From Saprospiraceae bacterium (GTDB lineage: Bacteria; Bacteroidota; Bacteroidia; Bacteroidales; JAIPBB01), in assembly GCA_021739805.1 (NCBI GenBank), contig JAIPBB010000057.1, forward strand, positions 1-19,490: 19,490 nucleotides of DNA, written 5' to 3'. Below the pieces are notes generated by a model. It worked only from the letters and a program-made list of their open reading frames with translations. It did no database searches and was not told the DNA's origin. Positions 6,831-14,100 of this stretch are shown in pieces (position 1 is the first letter of the stretch; every line of letters starts with the position of its first letter). The position numbers were made by a program, and so were the translations under genes.

Positions 6831-6971
6831 TTACTCCTGAAATTCAAAAACGATATGCTGAGTTTTATCTTTTGAATATTAAATTCATTTCAGATAACTC
6901 TTGTCCAATATGGTGTATTCTTGTTAATATTTTTTCTGTCTGATTGTTTGATGGTTTTTTTAAACTATTAT
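6831..6971 (-). pseudogene. hicB remnant B with the same internal deletion (repeat copy 3)
   Basis: This is almost base-for-base the same as 4613-4753, offset 2218 bases. It has the same hicB 3' end with its stop at 6867-6865, the same join at the A-rich 9-base microhomology, and the same substitutions relative to intact hicB (for example TGATTGTTTGATGG in place of TGATTGTCTGATGG). The flank to the left (6798-6830) carries more of the direct repeat (GTTTACAGCAATGA). Because A and B share the deletion, one was copied from the other or both came from one deleted ancestor. The 5' hicB piece runs on to about 6985, where it merges with the LuxR remnant. Confidence 0.8.
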
Positions 6972-7138
6972 TTTAATTTTTTTCTCAATTGCATATTTAA
7001 TAAGCCCAACTGTATTTCTTAACCTTAATTTACTAAGCAAATTCCTTCTTTGTGATTCGATTGTATGAGGGCTTAGTCCTAAAAAATTTTGCTATTTTCA
7101 GGAGTTGTAAATTCCTGGGCAATATATTTTATGAAAAT
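6960..7138 (-). pseudogene. Remnant of a LuxR/NarL-type HTH regulator (3' end)
   Basis: The minus strand encodes the DNA-binding end of a LuxR-family regulator or response regulator: IFIKYIAQEFTTPE, then after two small indels FLGLSPHTIESQRRNLLSKL followed by RLRNTVGLIKYAIEKKIK. The shifts fall within the run 7108-7081 (extra A and T compared with the expected PEIAKFLGLSPHT). The upstream part of the gene is absent; the arsR-like gene begins right behind it in the other direction. The last codons (KKIKIIV) coincide in frame with the start of hicB (KKKIKIIVEK), so the remnant seems fused to the hicB remnant. It is not functional. Confidence 0.8.
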
Positions 7139-7152
7139 TAGATAAGAATTAC

Positions 7153-7160
7153 TAAATTTG
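7153..7160 (+). promoter_or_regulatory. Candidate -7 box of the arsR-like gene
   Basis: TAAATTTG matches TAnnTTTG and lies 16 bases before the ATG at 7177, implying a very short leader of about 10 bases. An upstream TTG at canonical spacing is not obvious. There is no Shine-Dalgarno sequence, as is usual in this phylum. Confidence 0.5.
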
Positions 7161-7176
7161 CCCAAAACAAAACAGA

Positions 7177-7467
7177 ATGGCAAAACACAAAATCGACATT
7201 GAAAAATTTGAAAAAGTAGCAGGCAAACTCAGTTCTCTGGCACATCCAATGAGAATAGCTATTATTGGTCTTCTTGATGATAATCCAATGAATGTTACAT
7301 CTATTTATCAAAATCTTCAAATATCACAAGCATTAACTTCAATCCATTTGCAAATTCTTAGAGAAAATGGATTCTTATCTAAAAGAGCAGATGGGAAAAG
7401 CACTGTTTATTCATTGAAAAAAAATGCTTTATTGAAAATTCTGGAGTGTGCTGATTGTTTGCAATAA
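7177..7467 (+). CDS. ArsR-family winged-helix transcriptional repressor
   Basis: This 96-residue protein has the ArsR/SmtB fold. Residues 13-33 (KVAGKLSSLAHPMRIAIIGL) are the typical first helices with the HPxRI signature. A recognition HTH lies at about 39-63 (VTSIYQNLQISQALTSIHLQ, then ILRENGFL), and a beta-wing at 67-80 (SKRADGKSTVYSL). The classical metal-binding ELCVCDL motif of ArsR is absent. The only cysteines are C91 and C94 near the C terminus (ECADCLQ), which could bind a metal or respond to thiol stress, or do neither. It is a single gene with its own promoter-like box and no linked transporter or oxidoreductase, so the effector cannot be inferred. It probably represses itself or an unlinked target. 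Confidence 0.85.
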   Translation: MAKHKIDIEKFEKVAGKLSSLAHPMRIAIIGLLDDNPMNVTSIYQNLQISQALTSIHLQILRENGFLSKRADGKSTVYSLKKNALLKILECADCLQ

Positions 7468-7624
7468 GTTTAAAAACCAACAAACCAAAATGGTTTAACA
7501 TTTTATCCTATGCTTCTCTAGAGAATTAATTTCGCCTGTATTTTTATTTCACTTTTTAGTTATTTCTCTTATATAAATTACGAATGCTCTAATTTATATC
7601 AAAATTTTGTTAATTTTGAGCATA

Positions 7625-7887
7625 TGGTATGAAACCGAAATAATAGATATTGTGGATTAGGCTAAAGAAGCTTTAAGTCTAGCAACAAAGAATTTTTAAA
7701 CATTTTTTTACAAAATTGAATTCCTGATGTAAAGGGTTTCTCTAAACGAAACCTTGAAAATATGCGAAGGTGGTTTAATTTCTATAAGGATAATAGTTCA
7801 ATTGCAAAACAAGCTGTTGTGCAAATTCCGAATAAGATAAAAAATGAAATTAGTCAACAAGATGTTGACCTAAATATTAACGATTAA
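7625..7887 (+). pseudogene. Remnant of a DUF1016 (YhcG-like) PDDEXK nuclease N-terminal domain
   Basis: In two frames the plus strand gives pieces of this family: WYETEIIDIVD, a TAG (7658), then AKEALSLATKNF and a second stop. After a gap and frame change it reads PDVKGFSKRNLENMRRWFNF followed by YKDNSSIAKQAVVQIPNKI and ends at a TAA at 7885. The G-F-S-(K/R)-R-N-L-x-x-M-R motif is characteristic of DUF1016 N-terminal domains. Intact proteins are about 330-380 residues. Here the start is broken by at least one stop plus a deletion or shift, and the nuclease C-terminal domain is missing. Such genes are often carried in defence or mobile contexts, which fits the decayed accessory content nearby. 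Confidence 0.75.
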
Positions 7888-8088
7888 TAATACAATCCAC
7901 AACATAGCATTTTCTTGTCCACATATAAAATCGCCAACTTTGGTAGAATGAAAGCTAAAGATAAATGCAGTATTTGGATGAGATTTTATAATTTGGATTA
8001 ACTTCTCATTATCAAATTTTTTTTGGAAACGGAATCAATAAATACAAAATTCAAGAAAAGCTTACACTATGTTTACACCATAAAATAA
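7888..8088. other. Intergenic stretch with nothing recognisable
   Basis: About 200 bases of AT-rich DNA between the DUF1016 remnant and the tRNA terminator. One minus-strand frame is open for about 55 codons and includes KLIQIIKSHPNTAFIF, but it has no credible start and I cannot assign it. It could be more gene debris. Confidence 0.5.
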
Positions 8089-8122
8089 AATAAGCCTTAT
8101 AGATTTATCTAAAAGGCTTATT
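8089..8122 (-). terminator. Intrinsic terminator of the tRNA-Val gene
   Basis: A perfect 10-bp stem (AATAAGCCTT at 8089-8098 and AAGGCTTATT at 8113-8122) with a 14-base loop starts 9 bases after the tRNA 3' end. On the minus strand it is followed by a T-rich tract (TTATTTTATGG). Confidence 0.8.
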
Positions 8123-8130
8123 ATGAGAGT

Positions 8131-8204
8131 GGGACGTACTGGAATCGAACCAGTGACCTCATGCCTGTCAAGCATGCACTCTAAACCAACTGAGCTAACG
8201 TCCC
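8131..8204 (-). tRNA. tRNA-Val (anticodon GAC)
   Basis: This is a 74-base tRNA on the minus strand. The acceptor stem is GGGACGT paired with ACGTCCC; the D arm starts at GCTCAGTTGG. The anticodon stem CATGC/GCATG holds the loop TTGACAG, giving anticodon GAC after U33 and reading the valine codon GUC (GUU by wobble). The T arm is ACTGG-TTCGATT-CCAGT. CCA is not encoded: the base after the acceptor stem is the discriminator A, followed by CTCTC. The identity comes from the anticodon position. GUC (aspartate) would need a different register that breaks the 7-base loop. Confidence 0.93.
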
Positions 8205-8250
8205 TTTTTATTGAAGCTCTATACCAATAAACGAAGTGAAATCCATCTGG

Positions 8251-8266
8251 ACTGAGCTAAGGTCTC
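8251..8266 (-). pseudogene. Decayed 5' end of a second tRNA
   Basis: On the minus strand this reads GAGACCTTAGCTCAGT, matching the 5' end of the intact tRNA (GGGACGTTAGCTCAGT) at 13 of 16 positions, including the conserved TTAGCTCAGT of the D arm. The remaining tRNA body is not recognisable in the 46 bases between it and the intact gene. It suggests an older tandem tRNA pair, or a tRNA fragment left by an integration event. Chance similarity is possible given the short length. Confidence 0.45.
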
Positions 8267-8282
8267 AAATTATATTCGGCTG

Positions 8283-8290
8283 CAAATTTA
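8283..8290 (-). promoter_or_regulatory. Candidate promoter of the tRNA unit
   Basis: The minus strand reads TAAATTTG, an exact TAnnTTTG match, upstream of the decayed tRNA end and the intact tRNA-Val. If used, the transcript would cover both. No firm -33 element was seen. Confidence 0.3.
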
Positions 8291-8371
8291 AAGAAAAACA
8301 AACTAATATTTTAATGTTAGTAATTTTTAATTTAATCTCAGTTTAGCAATTCTATTCATAAATCAATTTTA

Positions 8372-8379
8372 TATCTTTG
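8372..8379 (+). promoter_or_regulatory. Candidate -7 box of the dpp4 gene
   Basis: TATCTTTG fits TAnnTTTG and ends 28 bases before the ATG at 8408, giving a leader of roughly 20 bases. Confidence 0.5.
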
Positions 8380-8407
8380 CCTTATTATTAACTTAAATAA
8401 AAAACAA

Positions 8408-10588
8408 ATGAAAAAGTTTTTTTTACATTCTTTATTAATCTCAATGTTGTTATCTACAACAGCTTTAACTTTTGCACAAAATAAAATAGAATTAGAAGAT
8501 ATATGGGAAAACTATACTTTTAGTCCTAACTTTATTTCTGATATTCGTTCAATGAATAATGGTGAACAGTACTGTGTTTTAAAAAATAACGAAATTGTTC
8601 TTTGTGATTATAAAACAGGAAAAGAAGTCACAAAATTGCTAAAGCTCACACAATTAAATAAAGCTGCCGGTATAGGAAAAATTCAAATTAATGATTACTC
8701 ATTTAGTCCCGATGAATCAAAAATTTTAATTGCAACCAAAACTGAAAGAATCTACAGGCATTCAACCCGTGCAGAGTTTTATATTTGGGATATTAAAAAC
8801 GAAAAGCTTTCAAATTTATCAGAAAACGGAAAACAGCGATTAGCAGAGTATTCACCTGATGGGACTAAGATTGCATTTGTTAGAAAGAACAATTTGTTTG
8901 TTAAAGATATTGTGAAAAATATTGAAATTCAAATTACAAAAGATGGTTCAGATGGAAAGATAATCAATGGAACAACCGATTGGGTTTACGAAGAAGAATT
9001 TAGCTTCACTAAAGGTTTTTATTGGTCTCCTGATAGTCGAAATATTGCATTTTATAAGTTTGATGAAACTAATGTTAAGGAGTACTCAATGGAAATTTAC
9101 GGTAAACTTTACCCTGAAAAATATAATTATAAATACCCAAAAGCAGGGGAGGACAATTCAATTGTGAGTATCAATGTTTATGATGTAATAAATTCAAGTA
9201 TAAAATCAGTTGATATTGGTGATGAAAAAGATATTTATATTCCCAGAATTAAATGGACAAATGACCCTAATTTACTTTCTATTCAGCGAATGAATCGTTT
9301 GCAAAATAAATTGGAAATCCTTATTGCCAACATTAATAATGATAAAACTGAAGTTGTTTACACTGAAGAAAACAAATATTATATTGACATTACAGACAAT
9401 CTGACTTTCCTGGATGATAATGAACACTTTGTGATTAATAGCGAAGCTGATGCTTATAATCATATTTATCTATATAATTTTAAACTGAAGAAATTAACTC
9501 AACTAACAAAAGGCGAATGGGATGTTATTGAGATAAAAGGGGTTGATAAAAAAAAGAAATTGGTTTATTATATCTCTGCTGAGGATTCACCACTTGAACG
9601 ATATTTATACTCAGTGAAACTTGACGGCAGCAAGAAAACTAAGATTTCACAAAGAAAAGGATGGAATGAAGTTGCATTTAGTGAAAATTACAAATATTAT
9701 ATTAACACCTTTTCTGATGCAAACACACCGCCTTATTATTCGATTAATACATCGAATGGTGATATGAAAATCGAACTTGAAAACAATTCTGCTTTGATAA
9801 AAAAAATGCAACTCTATGGTTTTTCAAAGCAAGAATTCTTTACAATAAAAACTTCTGAAGATATTGAATTAAATGCCTGGATGATAAAGCCAAAGGATTT
9901 CGACCCAAAGCGAAAATATCCTGTGTTTATGTATGTTTATGGTGGACCCGGTTCTCAAACTGTTGAAAATAGTTGGGGATGGAGTAATTATATCTGGTTT
10001 CAAATGTTAGCTCAAAAAGGCTATATAGTTGTTTCGGTTGATAATAGGGGCACCGGGGCTAGGGGAGAAGAGTTTAAGAAATGTACATACGAAAAACTTG
10101 GAGATTTGGAAACCAAAGACCAGATTGAAGCAGCTAAATGGTTAAAATATCAGCCTTATGTGGATAGTGATCGAATAGGTATTTTTGGATGGAGCTATGG
10201 TGGGTATATGTCAACATTATGTATTACAAAAGGAGCAAGCTATTTTAAAATGGCTATTGCAGTTGCACCTGTAACCAATTGGCGATATTATGATAATATC
10301 TATACTGAGAGATTTATGAGAACACCCCAGGAGAATGGTACGTCTTATGATTCTAATTCACCAATATCTCATGTTGAAAAATTGAAAGGGAGTTATTTGC
10401 TGGTTCACGGAACTGCTGATGATAATGTTCATATACAAAACTCTTACGACCTTATTAGTGCTTTAGTTAAAGAGAATAAAGCTTTTGAAATGCAATTTTA
10501 TACTAATAAAAATCATGGTATTTATGGTGGTAAAACACGCTTGCATTTATACAATAGAATGACAGAATTTATTTTTGATAATTTATAA
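8408..10588 (+). CDS. dpp4: Dipeptidyl peptidase IV (S9B family serine peptidase), exported
   Basis: This 726-residue enzyme removes N-terminal X-Pro (or X-Ala) dipeptides from peptides, probably in the periplasm or at the cell surface. The signal peptide is residues 1-23 (ending TFAQ). Residues about 30-480 form the eight-bladed beta-propeller, with the substrate N-terminus binding motif DWVYEEEF at 191-198; the Glu pair is E196/E197. This motif favours DPP IV over the related prolyl tripeptidyl peptidases. The C-terminal alpha/beta hydrolase carries S596 in GWSYGG, D671 in HGTADDNVH and H703 in KNHGIYGG. The Ser-Asp and Ser-His spacings (75 and 107) equal those I recall for the Porphyromonas gingivalis enzyme (723 residues). 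An oxyanion-side motif YGGPGSQ is at 511-517. All key residues are present and the gene is monocistronic. A role in peptide nutrition is inferred from the family. Confidence 0.93.
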   Translation: MKKFFLHSLLISMLLSTTALTFAQNKIELEDIWENYTFSPNFISDIRSMNNGEQYCVLKNNEIVLCDYKTGKEVTKLLKLTQLNKAAGIGKIQINDYSFSPDESKILIATKTERIYRHSTRAEFYIWDIKNEKLSNLSENGKQRLAEYSPDGTKIAFVRKNNLFVKDIVKNIEIQITKDGSDGKIINGTTDWVYEEEFSFTKGFYWSPDSRNIAFYKFDETNVKEYSMEIYGKLYPEKYNYKYPKAGEDNSIVSINVYDVINSSIKSVDIGDEKDIYIPRIKWTNDPNLLSIQRMNRLQNKLEILIANINNDKTEVVYTEENKYYIDITDNLTFLDDNEHFVINSEADAYNHIYLYNFKLKKLTQLTKGEWDVIEIKGVDKKKKLVYYISAEDSPLERYLYSVKLDGSKKTKISQRKGWNEVAFSENYKYYINTFSDANTPPYYSINTSNGDMKIELENNSALIKKMQLYGFSKQEFFTIKTSEDIELNAWMIKPKDFDPKRKYPVFMYVYGGPGSQTVENSWGWSNYIWFQMLAQKGYIVVSVDNRGTGARGEEFKKCTYEKLGDLETKDQIEAAKWLKYQPYVDSDRIGIFGWSYGGYMSTLCITKGASYFKMAIAVAPVTNWRYYDNIYTERFMRTPQENGTSYDSNSPISHVEKLKGSYLLVHGTADDNVHIQNSYDLISALVKENKAFEMQFYTNKNHGIYGGKTRLHLYNRMTEFIFDNL

Positions 10589-10779
10589 AAACTCTAGCAT
10601 TCCGATTATTTGTAATTTTTTGTATATTCTGAAAAACCTCTGGTGAAAGTTTCCGGATAAGTTTGTTCTATTGTTTTATTGCTCAATTGCTCTATTGTTT
10701 CATTTTTCTTTTTTAAACCCATCTTTCATTCTGAGTTGATTCATTTAGAAATGGGAGCATATTTTAAATGACAAGACAC
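10589..10779. other. Intergenic region downstream of dpp4
   Basis: No gene is visible. A short imperfect direct repeat (TCTATTGTTT, twice, at about 10667 and 10690) surrounds TTGCTCAATTGCTC. No convincing intrinsic terminator for dpp4 was found. Confidence 0.5.
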
Positions 10780-10974
10780 AATTGTTAGGGGAATATTTAG
10801 GGGGCTTTTAAATAGAGATTCCTCATTCCACTTCGCTCTATTCGGAATGACAAATCGTAATTGTTATGGGAATATTTAGGGGCGGCGAAGCCGCCCCTAA
10901 ATATTCCAACTCCTTAATAGAGACACTGTCATTCCGAACGAAGTGAGGAATCTCACCTTTGAAAGCCCCTAGCA
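10780..10974. repeat. Compound inverted repeat (MITE/REP-like intergenic element)
   Basis: Three nested symmetries occur in about 195 bp. (1) A perfect 18-bp stem with a 3-base loop at 10869-10907 (GGAATATTTAGGGGCGGC and its complement). (2) An inverted pair: 10815-10852 against 10927-10954, GAGATTCCTC...TTCGGAATGACA, with two small insertions in the left arm. Its extension joins AGGGGGCTTTTAAA on the left with TTTGAAAGCCCCT on the right. (3) A direct repeat of AATTGTTAGGGGAATATTTA at 10780 and 10859 (1 mismatch, offset 79). The TTCGGAATGAC...GAGGAATC motif is, from memory, a widely dispersed Bacteroidota intergenic sequence. The GC-rich core (GGGGCGGC) stands out from the AT-rich surroundings. 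No ORF is inside. Confidence 0.85.
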
Positions 10975-11075
10975 CGTTTGTCATTGGTAGTATCCCGACT
11001 GAATTTTAGGATGTAAAAAGGCGGATGAGTTAATGGTTCATTATTTAAACCTTTAGTATTTGTAACACACAAAAA

Positions 11076-11099
11076 AACCTGCGACATTAGCCGCAGGTT
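11076..11099 (-). terminator. Intrinsic terminator of the giant T9SS-exported gene
   Basis: A stem AACCTGCG/CGCAGGTT with an 8-base loop lies 25 bases after the stop at 11124. On the minus strand it is followed by T7. The core is nearly the same as in the terminator at 19392-19409. Confidence 0.88.
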
Positions 11100-11123
11100 A
11101 AATTCGGAATTATCATTTAATAA

Positions 11124-14100
11124 TTATTGTATAATTACTTTTCTAACAATATTCATTTCTTCATTAATCAACCTAACAAAATATATTCCTTTTGGCATAT
11201 TTTCCAAGTCGAAATTGTTTTGGTATTCACCTTCAAACACAATATTGTCTTCTTTGTAAATCAATTTTCCTAAGGTATTGAAAATGCTGAGTTGAAGATT
11301 CTCTTTCGCAGGAGATAGCAGGTGAATTACAAATTTTCCGTTATTAGGATTAGGAAAGATATTTACTCCTAAGTTATTTCCAACAATTTCATGGATTCCG
11401 GTTGTGTCAGGAGTGATAACTGCTATTGTATTTGCAACATTCGACCGTGAAGAATTAAAGTTAGTATTTGCTTTTGAGAAAATTGAATCAGGATAACATC
11501 CATGTGGAGATAATATTTCAATCTGGTAAAAAACAGTATCTCCGGGAGGATTTAAATCAGTATAAGATGATAAGGTACTTTGTATTTGAGTTAATAAAGT
11601 CATACTTGCACTATCAGCTCCTCTGTAAATTGCATATGAGCCAAATTGGAAGCCATGGTAACCATCCCAAATTAAGTTATAAGTTCCGGGAAGTCCTTTA
11701 TTGATTGTAAGATGCATAGTTTTATGATAAGGACTCATTGCAGTTTCACTTCCACATGTGTCACTAGCTGTTAATCTATATCTATATGCTCTTACAGCAG
11801 GATTTGAGTTCATATCAACAAAAATTGAAGGTTGAGTATTATCTACCTGACCAATTTTATTATAAACTCCTGCTGCTGTGGATTCACGATAAATAAAGAA
11901 TGAATCAACCAGTGCTGATGAGCTTCTTTCCCATATAATTCTATTATGATTTGAACTATCAACACCAACAATACAAATTTCAGGTGGTTGTAATAATGAA
12001 GCATTAACAATAAATGGAGTTGAAACCAAAGCACAACTATTTATATCGGTTGTGGTTATTGTGTAGTTGCCTGAGTATTTCACATAAATACTTTGGGTTG
12101 TTTGCCCGGTTGACCACAAATAACTATTATAAAATGTATTTACAAATAACTCCATACTATCATTCGTACATGGTCTGATACTGTCATTTGAACTAATTAC
12201 AGGAATTACACTTGGGTGATTGCCGAGAATAAATGGATTTGATGTCCTGGAACAAACAGTATCGTTAACGATAACCCTATATTCACCAGCTAATTTAGCA
12301 TAAATAGAAGATGTGTCAGCGCCCTGGATGACAACTCCATTGCGTAGCCATTGATAATTCCAACCTGAACCTGCATTTGCTGATAGCAATAAGCTGTCAT
12401 TAACGCAAATTATTGCAGAACCGCTGGGACTTATATTAGCTACTACAGAGCAAGGATTTGGCGAACCACCGGTACAACTAATATAATTTGGTTTTACAAG
12501 AGTGTCACGGCATCCGGTTGAAATATTTTCTGCAATTAAAGTAACATCGTAAGTTCCATCAAATTGATATGTATGGAATGGCTGCATAAATGTAGAATTA
12601 TTTCCATCACCTAAATCCCAATAAAAGTAATAGTTGCTTGAGTTAGGGGTTTGATTATTGAATGATACAATAAATGGTGGAGCTGTAAAAGAATTTGGTG
12701 TTGCCGTAAAAGCAAGATTAAAGTTGTTTGTATTAACAGTAATTGTCTTTGGTGTTGATGATTTTGAACATCCTGTTACAGTATTTGTTACTACAACATG
12801 ATAAAGACCACCGGAATTAGCAATATAGAATGGATTTGTAGCACCTGCAATTATATTGTTGTTTTTATACCATTGGTGTGCTAAATTTGTTCCTGTATTT
12901 GCATAAAGTGCAACGCTGTCTCCATTACAAAATGTTGTGCTTCCAATGGAAGTGATTATTGCTTCAGTTGAGTTAATAATTACATTAGAACTATGAGTAG
13001 AAGAAACACAATTGTTTTCACTAACCACTAAACTAATAACTTTTGTTCCTGCAGAGTTCCATTTAATTTGATATGGACCTTGTCCTGAGCCTGAAATTAT
13101 AATTGCATTATCAAAGTTCCAATTATAGGTAGCGGCACTGCTGGCATTGCCGGTATAAGTTACTGTAATTGTATTGCCTGTACACGCATTCGAAATAACA
13201 CTGAAATTTGCTATTGGTAATGGATTAATCATCACAGAAATAGTGTTTGATGTGTCAGTACATAGATAATTGTTTGTAACTAAAACAGAATAATCTCCGG
13301 TTAAGTTTGCTGCTAAAAAGGAATTTGTATCATTTGGTAATATTGTTGAATTAAACAACCATTGATAAGAATAACCAAAACCTGAGTTTGCAAACAGAAT
13401 TACACTATCACCAAAACAAACAGTTGTGCTTCCAATGGCTGTGATACTTGCAGTTTTATTTAAAACATTAGTGTAATTATAGGAAGTTGTTGAAGTACAA
13501 CCACTATCAACAACATTTAGGCTAAGCTGTTTAACTCCACTTGTATCCCATGAAACTTGATAAGGTCCTGAGCCACTTCCACTATTTATAACTCCATAGT
13601 CGAAATTCCAGTTGAAGTTTGCACTTGACCCTGCTGTACCTTGATATGTTATTGTAGCCATAGAGTTAGGACAAACATTTGAAGGAACAGAGAAATTAGA
13701 TGTAGGTGAAGAAACTACTTTTAGATTTTTTGTGTCAAAAGCTGTACAACCATTTGCATCAGTAAAAGAATAGGTAATAGGAATCAATCCGGGACCAGTA
13801 ATTGATGGATAGAATACTCCAGAGGAAGAAGCAACACCTGCTCCACTATAATCTCCATTTGCAGGGCTTCCACCACTGAGAATTAATTGTGATTGATTTT
13901 CACAAATATCTGCGAAACTACTTAAAGTAACTGTTGGTAAAGAATTGACTATTGTAGAAACTGTATCTGCACCTGAACATCCTGAAACAGCATTGTAAGT
14001 GTAAATTAGTTGATTGCTGCCAACTATCGCTGACGCTGGGTTGAAAACGCTTCCACTAATGCCGTTACCTGTAAAAGTTCCACCTGATGGATAAGCAGTT

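Noticed and set aside
7482..7496. Small hairpin AAACCA/TGGTTT after the arsR-like gene
   Set aside because: The stem is only 6 bp, AT-rich, and has no following T-run; it is not a convincing terminator.
8131..8204. Reading the tRNA as tRNA-Asp because CTGTCA appears on the plus strand
   Set aside because: The gene is on the minus strand and its 7-base loop is TTGACAG, so the anticodon is GAC (valine).
8225..8240. AACGAAGTGAA resembling part of the dispersed element at 10927-10954
   Set aside because: Only about 10 bases are shared, without the rest of the arm.
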